DNA from: Casp-Chloro-G3 sp002816715
Lineage (GTDB): Bacteria > Chloroflexota > Dehalococcoidia > Lucifugimonadales > UBA3495
Length of the DNA: 64,000 bases
Direction: 5' to 3'
Assembly: GCA_027623815.1 (NCBI GenBank)
Contig: JAQBUV010000002.1
Location: 34,743-98,742, forward strand
The translations under genes and the position numbers were made by a program. Positions 49,201-56,927 of the stretch are shown in pieces (position 1 is the first letter of the stretch; the number at the start of each line of letters is the position of its first letter). Below the pieces are notes generated by a model. It had not been told where the DNA came from. It saw nothing but the letters and a program-made list of their open reading frames with translations, and searched no databases.

Positions 49201-49427
49201 GCATCCAGAACCTGCGCAAGGATGCCAACTTCGACATCACCGACCGAATCATCACCTACTATCAAGGCCCGGAAGAAGTGTCCCAGGTGATGCAGGCCCA
49301 CGCTGATTACATCGCTCTGGAGACGCTCAGCGATAAGCTGGTGTCCGGCGTGCCCGAAGACGGGGCCACGTCGGAGACCCAGAAAATCGAGGGCATGGAA
49401 GTGACTCTGGGCGTACGGCGAGTTTAA
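46251..49427 (+). CDS. ileS: Isoleucyl-tRNA synthetase with in-frame repeat insertion
   Basis: A 1058-residue class I synthetase of the long type-2-like form. ATP-site motifs: FEGPPTANGSPGIHHVLARV (HIGH-like, about 44-63) and GRKMSKRIGN (about 650-659). The editing domain contains YLLAWTTTPWTLPGNTALAV and HIAPAFGDEDLNLGRE. Zinc-type Cys pairs occur in CPRCETSLSS and CWRCDTPLLYY, CQSCQH. Between VFVKFLV and TPTYLLAW (residues about 214-241) a foreign Pro/Gly/Lys-rich segment is translated from a dispersed palindromic repeat; the frame is kept. A GCTGAGG-like site precedes the ATG. The gene is followed by mutM after 5 bases. Confidence 0.95.
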   Translation: MFKAVSSRVSLPEMDAGILQYWKDKDVFHRTETERPDAPTFMLFEGPPTANGSPGIHHVLARVYKDVICRHRTMKGFRCQRKGGWDTHGLPVELEIEKELGLSSKREIEEYGIEKFNQKCRDSVFRYVKEWETLTDRIGYWVDMEHPYVTLDNDYIETGWWMLKQLWDKGLLYQGMRGTPHCPRCETSLSSHEVALGYRDDTPDPSVFVKFLVENPPNPPLLGKSPQPPFGKGGRGGILFSETPTYLLAWTTTPWTLPGNTALAVAENAEYSVVDVEQEGGTQRMVLASALLERNIKEEHTLVATLKGSDLVGVKYCPLYPPADFGSEVRRFVRRQAPDGGTVIELEPTTEFSPQVVAADFVSMEDGTGIVHIAPAFGDEDLNLGREKELAFVQPVDLRGIITGSYPFAGKFVKTADPEIMDDLKDRGLLYHRDIYRHTYPFCWRCDTPLLYYAKSSWYIRTTAVKDQLVSGNSAINWYPEYIREGRFGEWLRNNIDWAISRERYWGTPIPIWECQSCQHQECVGSVDELTKLASADSKGKTAGLDLHRPYVDNITLDCTADACNGQMRRIPEVMDAWFDSGAMPYAQWHVTSDADMAQLMAEGRFPADYICEAVDQTRGWFYSLHALGTLLKGQPAYKNVICLGLILDGRGRKMSKRIGNVVDPNTVLDATGADALRWYLFTASHPGEPRRFSDKLVNETLRRVLLTLWNVYSFFTNYATIDKFEPEQIPQGWQPDNELDRWILSELNVLISQVDDFLENYNPTDAGRRIQEFIDGLSNWYVRRSRRRFWKSESDSDKLSAYATLYQCLVTVSKLMAPLAPFMAEEIYQNLVRSVDATAPDSVHLAQFPVADKTLVDKDLIAATQLAMKISSMGRAARSKAGLKVRQPLAGMVVKTRAKEEEQYLGWVESQVLEELNVKVLRSISEEPSLYQQAQVEAGENTDVILKIDHYSVALEAGYMVAMDSAITPELAQEGLARELAHRIQNLRKDANFDITDRIITYYQGPEEVSQVMQAHADYIALETLSDKLVSGVPEDGATSETQKIEGMEVTLGVRRV
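46890..46970. repeat. Palindromic dispersed repeat inside ileS
   Basis: AATCCCCCCAACCCCCCTTT and its near-complement AAAGGGGGGCGAGGGGGGAT flank GGTA; a first, partial copy (AATCCCCCCAACCCTCCCTT) stands directly before it. The unit resembles well-known C/G-run intergenic palindromes. Here it lies within the coding sequence and reads as ENPPNPPLLGKSPQPPFGKG. Confidence 0.85.
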
Positions 49428-49432
49428 CCCAG

Positions 49433-50242
49433 ATGCCTGAGCTGCCCGAAGTCGAAAACACTCGGCGTTACTTGATGGAAGTCGGTCTGCCGGGTAAGAC
49501 CTTTACGTTGGTGAACATCGGCTGGGCCAACAGTGTGAAGCACCCTGCGTTGGAAGATTTTGTGCTTGGACTGCCTGGCCGAATCGTCGAGACCGTCAAC
49601 CGCCAAGGTAAATACCTGCTTCTGCCATTAAACACCGGCGAGACCCTGGCGCTCCATCTGGGCATGACCGGCGGCATTCGGGTGCAGCCCAAATCCCAGC
49701 CCGCGCCTTCGATGACTCGCCACTCTCTGGAACTGAACGACGGTACTGAGCTTCGTTTCATTGACCCCCGCAAGTTCGGCCACCTCTGGCTGGTGGACGA
49801 TGTACAAAAAGCGGTGCCGGCAATGGGGCCAGAGCCATTGGACGCCGCGTTCAGCCCGGACGTGCTGGCCAGTGCCTTGGCAGGCCGTAGCGCGCCGATC
49901 AAAGCTCTGCTGCTGGAGCAGTCGATAATTGCTGGCTTGGGCAACCTCTACGCCGACGAAGCTTTGTATTTGGCCCAAATCCACCCGGAACGCATCGGGT
50001 CTAGCCTCACCCCCGATGAAGTTACTCGCTTGAGGGACTGCATTGTCCATGCCTTGACCGTTGCTCTAGCCCAGTATGACCAGAGCCGCCGGGAAGCCTG
50101 GCCCGACCCGCCTTTTGGCCTTGCCACCTGGACTGTCCCCCGGAAGGCTGGTGAACCGTGCCTCCGGTGCGCCAAACCGATGGAGCTGATCCGAATCAGA
50201 GCGCGCAGCACCTACTTTTGTCCTCACTGTCAGACGGTTTAG
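49433..50242 (+). CDS. mutM: Formamidopyrimidine-DNA glycosylase
   Basis: A 269-residue Fpg/MutM that removes 8-oxoguanine. The catalytic N-terminus PELPEVENTRRYLME (Pro2, Glu3), the Lys of NRQGKYLLLPL, the helix-two-turn-helix SIIAGLGNLYADEALYLAQI-type stretch, and the zinc finger CLRCAKPM ... YFCPHC are intact. It starts 5 bases after ileS and is presumably co-transcribed. Confidence 0.95.
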   Translation: MPELPEVENTRRYLMEVGLPGKTFTLVNIGWANSVKHPALEDFVLGLPGRIVETVNRQGKYLLLPLNTGETLALHLGMTGGIRVQPKSQPAPSMTRHSLELNDGTELRFIDPRKFGHLWLVDDVQKAVPAMGPEPLDAAFSPDVLASALAGRSAPIKALLLEQSIIAGLGNLYADEALYLAQIHPERIGSSLTPDEVTRLRDCIVHALTVALAQYDQSRREAWPDPPFGLATWTVPRKAGEPCLRCAKPMELIRIRARSTYFCPHCQTV

Positions 50243-50585
50243 CAGTCTTGGGCGTTCCAGGCCGAGCCGTGGGCAATGTATCAAACTGATTCTCGTCATT
50301 CCGGCGCAGGCCGGAATCCATTAGCGCATCTCAACCACCGCAGTATCTGGACACCGGCCTTCGCCGGTGTGACGACTGAAAACCCTTTCTTGGCATAGCA
50401 ATCTGACGCCCGCCTCAGCCGCGTCCATTATTGACGGCAGACCCCCTACTGCGTACACTATTCGTTGGCTAAGCAAGAATCTCAGGTTGGTATTTTCTCA
50501 GATTTAGCACGTAGCTGGTCCAACGAGGTTACCTGCTCATGAGAGGCTAGGGACGCCACAACTGCCTACAGGAGGATGAGGAAAC
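50243..50585. other. Intergenic region with one dispersed repeat
   Basis: 343 bases between mutM and the fusion gene. Apart from the inverted repeat at 50294-50375 no gene is seen. A good AGGAGG-type site (CAGGAGGATGAGG) stands at its end for the next gene. A convincing -35/-10 pair was not found. Confidence 0.6.
50294..50375. repeat. Inverted dispersed repeat
   Basis: It begins CGTCATTCCGGCGCAGGCCG and ends ACACCGGCCTTCGCCGGTGT followed by GACGA. The two halves are inverted versions of a CGTCA-CCGGCGAAGGCCGG unit known from many genomes as a mobile intergenic repeat. It could fold into two hairpins. Confidence 0.75.
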
Positions 50586-52658
50586 ATGGCGCGCTACCAG
50601 AAGCACGAGGCACAGGAATGGGCCTGGGAAGCATTGAGGGGTCAGTGGAGTACGCTGATCACCCCCTTTACGCCGGACAATGCATTCGATGAAGAAGGGA
50701 TGCGCCGCAATATCCGCTATATCCAGAAACTGGGCACCACTGGCGCTGGCTGCACCTGGGCGATGGGCGAGTTCTGGAGCTTAACCTTCGATGAGCGGGT
50801 GAAGGTCATGGAGACCGTCGCCGACGAGTCGCGGGGCAAATTGCTGTCCGGCGCGCATGTGACCCACACCTCAACCAAGGACATGCTGGCATTGGCCAAA
50901 CACGCCGAAGATTGCGGCATTGACCTGCTGATGGTCGCCTCTCCTTATATGGTCGCCAAGACCGAGGAGCAGGTCTACCAGTACGTGAAGCTGCTGGCCG
51001 ACAACACGCCATTGGGTATCATGTTCTATAATTCGCCTCAGTTTGGTTTCTTGATGAGTCCTCAAGGACTGAAGCGGCTGTGCCAGATTCCCAACGTGGT
51101 GGGCGTTAAAGAGGCCAGCTTCAACCAGCAAACATCTATTGAGACTCACCTGCTGGTGGGCAAAGACGCCATCATCAGCACGCCGGACGAGTGGATATTC
51201 CCCAAGGCCCAGCAGTTGGGCTTCCAACAGCAGGTAATGTTCGCCAACACCTCCGACTGGCGGTTCGATACTCCTGAGTGCAATTACTACGTTCAGTTCA
51301 TTGATCGGGCCACCAAGGGTGACTTGGACTTGGAATTCTACAATACTCACCTGAAAGACCTGAAAGCTGTATCCGACAAATGGTGGGGCGGCACGGTAAA
51401 GAAGCATGGTGGAGTCCTGCCCGCCTCGATGTGCAAATATTGGGGCGAGTTGATGGGCATGGCTGGCGGCGGAGTCAGGTCACCTCTAATTGATCTGACC
51501 ACTGAAGAAAAGGCCGAGCTAAAGCAGGATATTACGCCGTTGATTCCCAAACCCAAGGCCGCGACGATTCCCGCCCGGGCCAGGGAGCACGCCCGGTGGC
51601 TCAACGATAAGAGCGAGCGGTCAGTGGACTTCTCCGGCATGATGCTGCTGGTCAGCGCCCAGAACATGGCAGAAGCCCTTGAGGCAGATAAGGGCGGTGC
51701 CGACATTATCGACTTGAAGAACCTGCAAGAAGCCCTGGTGGGTTCGGCACATCCAGACCTGCTGGAAGCCGTTCGGGAGAGAATCCCTGCCGAGAAGCAC
51801 GTCAGCGTGACCCTGGGTGTGGTGCCGAATCAGGCGGGCACGGTGGCAATGGCGGCGCGGGCCGCCGGCATGCTGAACGCCACGTCAGTCAAGATTGGCT
51901 TCTGCGAAACTGACTACGCCACGGCCCTGGAAGTCTTGAAAGAATCGCGTCGGGCCTTGCGAGGCTACGATACCAAACTCATTGGCTCGCTATTTGCCGA
52001 CAATAAACTGTTCGGCGGACTGGAACCCCGGCAGATGGTCAAGCTGGCCCGGGAGAGTGAGTGCGACGGCTTTCTCATCGACACACTGACCAAGGACGGC
52101 CGCAACCTCTTCGACTTCATCCCGGAAAATGAGTTGCGGGAGATGGTGCTGGAGGCCAAGCAGTACGGTCTGAGTACCGCTCTGTCCGGTCACCTCAAAC
52201 TCAGCGACCTGGATGAGCTGGCCCGCATCAACCCCGACATTGTCGGCGTGCGGGGCGCGGTTTGCCGTAGCGGCGAGCGAGATGCGGCGGTGGCTGCCGA
52301 GGCGGTCGCTCACTTCAAGCATGAGTTGGGCCTGCGCAAAAGTGGCGAGATCGACGTTCATCACAATGGCAATGGTCATAGCAACGGAAACGGAAACGGC
52401 ACTGCCACCGTCACCAAAGGCGGAGGTTGGGCAGTGGTGGATGGCCGGGGTAAGAACTGTGCGGGTGTGATTGCCGCGCTGACCAACCAGATCAACAGCG
52501 ACCGGCACTCCTTCGTTGAGGCAGTACTGCACGACGCCCTGAATATCTACGACGTGATCTACTGGACGGAACAGGCCGGGCACCGGGTAATCACCCAGCG
52601 CAAAGAGGCAGATGGTCTGGTGCGGGTGCTGATCCAGCCCCACAGCAACGGCCATTAG
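50586..52658 (+). CDS. DapA-like aldolase fused to MfnB-like synthase and TusA-like domain
   Basis: A 690-residue three-domain protein. Residues 1-335 are a dihydrodipicolinate synthase/N-acetylneuraminate lyase-type barrel with Tyr148 (GIMFYNSP) and the Schiff-base Lys175 (NVVGVKEAS). Residues about 352-580 match (5-formylfuran-3-yl)methyl phosphate synthase MfnB, the first enzyme of methanofuran synthesis: GGADIIDLKN with Lys378, NATSVKIGFCETDY with Lys436, GFLIDTLTKDGRNLFDF and IVGVRGAVCRSGERD. The two lysines stand 58 apart, as K27 and K85 do in the methanogen enzyme. An Asn/Gly/His linker (592-605) leads to a TusA/SirA-like domain (611-690) with Cys625 in RGKNCAGVI and a YDVIYWTEQAGHRVI helix. 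ATG follows AGGAGGATGAG. No other methanofuran gene is nearby. Product and substrate are unknown; I infer a carbonyl-condensing, possibly furan- or sulfur-containing, cofactor route. Confidence 0.87.
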   Translation: MARYQKHEAQEWAWEALRGQWSTLITPFTPDNAFDEEGMRRNIRYIQKLGTTGAGCTWAMGEFWSLTFDERVKVMETVADESRGKLLSGAHVTHTSTKDMLALAKHAEDCGIDLLMVASPYMVAKTEEQVYQYVKLLADNTPLGIMFYNSPQFGFLMSPQGLKRLCQIPNVVGVKEASFNQQTSIETHLLVGKDAIISTPDEWIFPKAQQLGFQQQVMFANTSDWRFDTPECNYYVQFIDRATKGDLDLEFYNTHLKDLKAVSDKWWGGTVKKHGGVLPASMCKYWGELMGMAGGGVRSPLIDLTTEEKAELKQDITPLIPKPKAATIPARAREHARWLNDKSERSVDFSGMMLLVSAQNMAEALEADKGGADIIDLKNLQEALVGSAHPDLLEAVRERIPAEKHVSVTLGVVPNQAGTVAMAARAAGMLNATSVKIGFCETDYATALEVLKESRRALRGYDTKLIGSLFADNKLFGGLEPRQMVKLARESECDGFLIDTLTKDGRNLFDFIPENELREMVLEAKQYGLSTALSGHLKLSDLDELARINPDIVGVRGAVCRSGERDAAVAAEAVAHFKHELGLRKSGEIDVHHNGNGHSNGNGNGTATVTKGGGWAVVDGRGKNCAGVIAALTNQINSDRHSFVEAVLHDALNIYDVIYWTEQAGHRVITQRKEADGLVRVLIQPHSNGH

Positions 52659-52686
52659 TCGTAAATAGCTTGAATTAGTTGCAGCT

Positions 52687-52725
52687 AAGCCCTCGTCTAG
52701 CATCGTTAGACGAGGGCTTGCTTTT
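52687..52725 (+). terminator. Intrinsic terminator of the fusion gene
   Basis: A perfect 13-bp stem (AAGCCCTCGTCTA at 52687-52699 with 52707-52719) and a 7-base loop followed by GCTTTTG. Located 29 bases after the stop codon. Confidence 0.8.
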
Positions 52726-52782
52726 GCTGCCTGGGGAGCTAGCGACTTTCCGAAATGCACGCCGGCGTTTTTAACCGCACAT

Positions 52783-52803
52783 CCTGAGCTTACCGAAGGA
52801 TAG
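52783..52803. repeat. Short dispersed repeat, CATCCTGAG type
   Basis: CATCCTGAGCTTACCGAAGG, nearly the same as CATCCTGAGTTTGTCGAAGG at 62004-62024. Both copies lie in 3' intergenic sequence. This unit is found widely as an interspersed repeat in environmental bacterial genomes. Confidence 0.6.
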
Positions 52804-52813
52804 CTGGCGACCG

Positions 52814-53233
52814 CTAAGCCTTAGTGCCGTAGACCCGCTCCGGAATGACCAGCACCGCTGAGCGGCGTTGCAGTTGCATGGCCCGGTCGTACTCTTCCCA
52901 ATTTGGGTGATCATTGCCGGAAACAGCGCGATAAACCTCCCTTAGGGCTTGCCGCAACACCTCAGGGGTGGTGCTTTGCGCCGATAGAATCTTGGCCTGT
53001 CCTTCCAACACCACATAACCCCACCAGTCCTCTTGGGAGATCAGCAGCGAACAATTGGGATTGCGCCGAAGATTGATCAGCTTGGCCCGCTCGTTTGTGG
53101 TGGTGAAACCAACGCCGTCGCGGTAAAGGCCGCAACTGACAATACTCATCTGCGCTGCTCCGTCTCGTCGGAAGGTGGTCAGCACGCCATGATGAGCCTG
53201 CTTGAGAAACTCACTAACTCGATCAAGTGACAC
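52814..53233 (-). CDS. PPOX-class (F420-dependent type) oxidoreductase
   Basis: A 139-residue split-barrel flavin/F420-binding protein of the pyridoxamine-phosphate-oxidase-like superfamily. Start SLDRVSEFLKQAHHGVLTTF, then RRDGAAQMSIVSCGLYRDGV, TTTNERAKLINLRRNPNCSL (cofactor-phosphate contact) and the end RSAVLVIPERVYGTK. Proteins with this pattern are usually annotated as F420-dependent reductases of Actinobacteria and Chloroflexota. The substrate is unknown. It lies next to sbcC on the same strand. Confidence 0.85.
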   Translation of the reverse strand: MSLDRVSEFLKQAHHGVLTTFRRDGAAQMSIVSCGLYRDGVGFTTTNERAKLINLRRNPNCSLLISQEDWWGYVVLEGQAKILSAQSTTPEVLRQALREVYRAVSGNDHPNWEEYDRAMQLQRRSAVLVIPERVYGTKA

Positions 53234-53272
53234 GGTAGTCCCTCCCCGTAATCGCTCCTGGCCGACAGGCCC

Positions 53273-55858
53273 CTAACTTATCCAGAAAGTAGAGCCGTTG
53301 CCGTCTTTTTGCACTTCAATCCGCACCGGGAACATGTCCTTCAAATCGTCCAGATGAGTGATGACGATTATTTTGTCGAAGTCGTCCTGGATGGAGCTGA
53401 TTACGTCCAAAATGCGCTCGCGTCCAGCAGCGTCCTGGGTGCCGAAGCCCTCGTCGATGAACAGAGTCGGCAGCGGCGCGCCCATCCGTTGGGCTAGCAC
53501 CTTGGATAGCGCGATACGTAGGGCCAGGTTTACCCGAAATGCCTCGCCGCCGCTGTACATCTCGTAGCTGCGCGGGCCTAGCTCGTCGCTGACGTTAATC
53601 TCCAGAGTCTCGATGGGTTCACCCCGACCGGTGCGCCGCTCCCGTTGAGTCTCTAACTTCAGGTGCATTCGATTGTCGGTCATGCGGCCCAGCAGCGCAT
53701 TGGCTTCGTCCTCCAATCGGGGCACCACCGTCTCGATGAGCATGGCTTGGATTCCCTGCTTCCCAAAGGCCGTGACCAATTCCTGATAGATGCCTTGCTC
53801 CTCTTCCAAAGTTTTTATGCGTGAAGAGTTGGCGTCTATCGCCTCCCGCAACTCAGCCAATCGCCTCACCTGACCCTCCAGATAACCCTGACGGCTGATG
53901 GCGGTCTCCCGGCTGCTTCCCAACTCAGCTACGGCTCGCTGTGTCTCAATCTGTTGGGTTTCCAATTTGGGCAAGTCTATCAAGGCGGCTTCGCTGGCCT
54001 TCAACCGCTCTTCTTGTTCGGATATTTCCTGCTGTCTGCGCTCCAGCATTTCCTGTGCCTGGGCCAAGGCTTCTTCCTCTTCGGGCAGGCGCTCCTGGGC
54101 CTGAGATAACTGAAGTTGCTGCCCCTCAAAGGTCTGCAACTCACGGGTCTCAGCGTAGAATTTCTGGCGGGCCGCCTCGTCGTAACCCAAGGCTTGGATC
54201 TCGCGCGTCAGTTCTAGAAGGCGGGCGTTCTCGGCGGCGGCGAACTCCCCCGACGCCAGGGATGCCGACGCCCCGGTCAACTCAGGCTCCAGCCGTTGTA
54301 GCTCCTGCTGGGCCTGCCTGGATTCTTCGACCTGCCGTTCCAGGTCACGCAGCTTTACCTGGGCGTCCCGCTGAGACTTTGCCAAGGCCTGCTCTTGTTT
54401 GGGCAGGGATTCGGCCAGTGCAGATTGCGCATCCTCCAGGTGTTTCAGTTCGGCTTGGTTCTCCCGGTAAAGGTTGCGCTTGACTTCGATGTCGGCGTGG
54501 TAGGTATCGGACAGTCGCTGGCAGCCGTCAATGCCTAGCGATGTATTGCATAGTGGGCAGGCCGCCGCTTCGTTGCCGGAGTCTTCCAGCAAGGTCAGCT
54601 TTTGGCGTATTTCCAGGCCTTCAACCCGATGGCGCTCCGACAGACTCTGGAATTCTCCAATGCGGGTAGCCAGGCTTTGTTGCTGACTGCGCTGTTGGGT
54701 GATCATTTGCTCTTGCTGGGATAACTTATCCAGACTCTGTTGAACCTCTCCCGTTTGGCGTACTATCTCGGCCTCGGCCTGGGCTTTGGGGGAAAGATCT
54801 CTTTGGATGCGCTGAGTCAATTGCTCTAGTTGGGATTCCAAGCGCACTCTTTTGCCCGCAATTGCCTGGGTCAGAGTCCCCCTTTCCTGGTTGAGTGAGT
54901 CGAAGCGCAGGCGAGATTCTTCCAATGCGTCAAATTGGCGACGTGCTTCCTGCCAGCGTCGCAGTCCTTCTTCAATTGCTGGGGCTTGCAAGACTACGGC
55001 CTGGTACTGCTGTATGCGGGGCCGAGCGGTGGCGATTCTTGATTCCAGTTGGGCCAAGTCCTGACGCGACGATTGAATCCGCCGGTTCAGTTCGGCCATT
55101 TCCTCCCGTTGCCGCCCCAGTTCGGTGACCTTGCTCCTGACCGATTCAGCTTCGATACGCTTCTCAGCCAGCTGGGCTTCGACGGTCTGCAAATACTTGG
55201 CGACTCCCACCAACTCTGCCGAAGGGTCGCTTATCTCCTCAATCTCGCGTTGGATCTGCTGGAGGCTGCCCTCATTGCGGTCGGCGACGGCTTTATTCGC
55301 GGCTAGACGCTCCCTGGCCCGTCCCTGCAGCCGGTCGTAGACTGCCAGGCCCAACACCGATGCCAGCACCGCCTTGCGTTCGGCTGGAGTCTTGCTGGTG
55401 AACTCGTCGGCGCGGCCCTGCATCAAAAAGGCCGAGTTGATGAAGGTGTCGTAGTCCATCCCAACTAGCTGCTCAATCTTGGCCTGGGTTTCCCGCACCG
55501 TATTGCCGGATACGGACTGGGCACCGGCGTCGCTCAGCACCTGAAGCTGCAAATCGGTGCTCCCCGGTCGGCCCCGGCTGCGGCCTCGGGAGTGGCTGCG
55601 GATCACCCGAAACTGGGTGTCCCGGGTGAGAAACTCCAGCTCCACCCGTGATTCGTCAGCGCCGTAGGAGATCAGATCATCCTGACTGCGGCCCCGGGCC
55701 TTGCCCCAGACGGACCAGGTGATGGCGTCCAGCAATGCCGACTTGCCGTGGCCGTTGCCGCCGCACAGACAGGCGACGTGCATCCCTGCAAAATCTAGAA
55801 CCGGAACGTTCTCCCGGTAGCATAGAAAGTTTTTGACACTCAGCTTCAACGGGATCAT
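53273..55858 (-). CDS. sbcC: SbcC/Rad50-like nuclease-complex ATPase
   Basis: An 861-residue SMC-like ATPase. The N-terminal head has Walker A GGNGHGKSALLDAITWSVWG (about 33-52) and a Q-loop region; two long coiled-coil arms (about 170-430, 450-690) meet at a zinc hook with CPLC (about 435). The C-terminal head has the signature EMYSGGEAFRVNLALRIALS and Walker B TLFIDEGFGTQD near 797. It should tether and process DNA ends with the SbcD/Mre11 nuclease. It is shorter than the E. coli protein (about 1050), close to compact bacterial Rad50s. No sbcD lies beside it; upstream is a long non-coding stretch. Confidence 0.9.
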   Translation of the reverse strand: MIPLKLSVKNFLCYRENVPVLDFAGMHVACLCGGNGHGKSALLDAITWSVWGKARGRSQDDLISYGADESRVELEFLTRDTQFRVIRSHSRGRSRGRPGSTDLQLQVLSDAGAQSVSGNTVRETQAKIEQLVGMDYDTFINSAFLMQGRADEFTSKTPAERKAVLASVLGLAVYDRLQGRARERLAANKAVADRNEGSLQQIQREIEEISDPSAELVGVAKYLQTVEAQLAEKRIEAESVRSKVTELGRQREEMAELNRRIQSSRQDLAQLESRIATARPRIQQYQAVVLQAPAIEEGLRRWQEARRQFDALEESRLRFDSLNQERGTLTQAIAGKRVRLESQLEQLTQRIQRDLSPKAQAEAEIVRQTGEVQQSLDKLSQQEQMITQQRSQQQSLATRIGEFQSLSERHRVEGLEIRQKLTLLEDSGNEAAACPLCNTSLGIDGCQRLSDTYHADIEVKRNLYRENQAELKHLEDAQSALAESLPKQEQALAKSQRDAQVKLRDLERQVEESRQAQQELQRLEPELTGASASLASGEFAAAENARLLELTREIQALGYDEAARQKFYAETRELQTFEGQQLQLSQAQERLPEEEEALAQAQEMLERRQQEISEQEERLKASEAALIDLPKLETQQIETQRAVAELGSSRETAISRQGYLEGQVRRLAELREAIDANSSRIKTLEEEQGIYQELVTAFGKQGIQAMLIETVVPRLEDEANALLGRMTDNRMHLKLETQRERRTGRGEPIETLEINVSDELGPRSYEMYSGGEAFRVNLALRIALSKVLAQRMGAPLPTLFIDEGFGTQDAAGRERILDVISSIQDDFDKIIVITHLDDLKDMFPVRIEVQKDGNGSTFWIS

Positions 55859-56451
55859 GGGCTGAATTCAACACACAAGCTTTTAGTGGGACTAAATAAT
55901 CGGTTCATGGCAATGAAATTCCTGATTAAGTTGTGCTAATTCTATCATCATGGCGCACCGTCAATGTCCGATAAATGTCAGCGCCTGTGTTACTATACCA
56001 GTGATACTATAAAAGTGACTCTGCCGTTAAAGATTATATCTAATACCATTTCGATTCATATACATCGTGTTTCGGTCACCCAGGCAAGGTAACGGCGAAG
56101 GGGGGGATTTGCGGACGGCGTGTCGGGCACAGAGTAACTACGACACCATCAAGTGTAATTGGTATAAGAGCCTGTGCGAGAAATCCAGGCACACGTCTAA
56201 TGTTATGCTGAGGAGCGTAGCGATGAAGTATCTAAAATAGTCATTTTCCAACACTTTAGATTCTTCGCTTCGCTCAGAAAGACATTCTCACACGCCCTCT
56301 AAGGTACAAGGTAAATCGAGCAATGCGCTTTCTGTTCTAGGCTGATTGAGAAGTTGCTGGGACGCCTTGACCCTGGTTTGCGTGCCAGCCTACAATCAGA
56401 TAGCAAGCTCAGCTCCACGAACCTATAACCCTTTTGAGTAGGAGTATTGAT
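55859..56451. other. 593-base intergenic region with repeat
   Basis: No credible coding frame was found on either strand. The left half is AT-rich and contains short direct echoes (TTACTATACCAGTGATACTA). The right half contains the hairpin repeat at 56200-56286. A promoter for the leftward sbcC gene must lie here but no strong hexamer pair was recognised. Confidence 0.55.
56200..56286. repeat. MITE-like inverted dispersed repeat
   Basis: About 87 bases with imperfect inverted ends: ATGCTGAGGAGCGTAGCGAT and the opposite-strand form of TTCTTCGCTTCGCTCAGAAA. The inner ends carry TATCTA and TAGATT. Such GCTGAGCGAAGCGAAG elements are widespread intergenic repeats and may transcribe into a hairpin. 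Confidence 0.6.
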
Positions 56452-56916
56452 GTGGCTGATTCTCCATTGCAACTGCCTGATTCTAAATCGGCTTCTACCC
56501 AAGTACAGCGGTTAGAGCTATTCGAAAAATGGCTAATGTTTGGTCTCAATAATATTGGGGACGAATCAGGGTTCGTAGTATTTGGCGTTGGAGAGGATGG
56601 CCCTTACGCCCAGTGTTTCTTGGGCTTGGAGTGGGCTCTATGCGAGGTAGGCACCTTTGCTTGGGAAGCCATGTTCGGGGCAGCCTTACCCGATCCGGTA
56701 AAGGAGCGCCTTGCCGAGAAAGGGTTTCACCCTCCTAGACATGAAGTTGTTGGCGAAGTCTCTGCGGTCTCAAGCGACAATAACTACTGGCAAGAACTTG
56801 ATAAGCCTGATACGAAATCGATAGCAGAGATCACAGAGTGGGCATTCCGGGATGTCTTTGGTGAGACGGAGGATTTCACCGTAGAGGTAGTGAACTACCA
56901 AATTGGCTATCAGTAA
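56452..56916 (+). CDS. Hypothetical protein before ffh
   Basis: A 154-residue acidic protein not recognised with confidence. It opens with a polar tail (VADSPLQLPDSKSAS), then a helix (LELFEKWLMFGLNNIG) and a beta-rich part (SGFVVFGVGEDGPYAQCFLG, ALCEVGTFAWEAMFG), and ends TVEVVNYQIGYQ. The layout is loosely like the small chaperone-type YbjN/TY-Chap proteins. GTG at 56452 is chosen because AGGAG lies seven bases upstream; TTG at 56434 is less likely. ffh follows after 11 bases. Confidence 0.7.
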   Translation: MADSPLQLPDSKSASTQVQRLELFEKWLMFGLNNIGDESGFVVFGVGEDGPYAQCFLGLEWALCEVGTFAWEAMFGAALPDPVKERLAEKGFHPPRHEVVGEVSAVSSDNNYWQELDKPDTKSIAEITEWAFRDVFGETEDFTVEVVNYQIGYQ

Positions 56917-56927
56917 AGGAATAGTCT

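Noticed and set aside
55859..56430. tRNA or small RNA gene in the long gap (TTCGATTC at 56051)
   Set aside because: No acceptor stem or cloverleaf can be formed around it; the rest of the region is repeat sequence.
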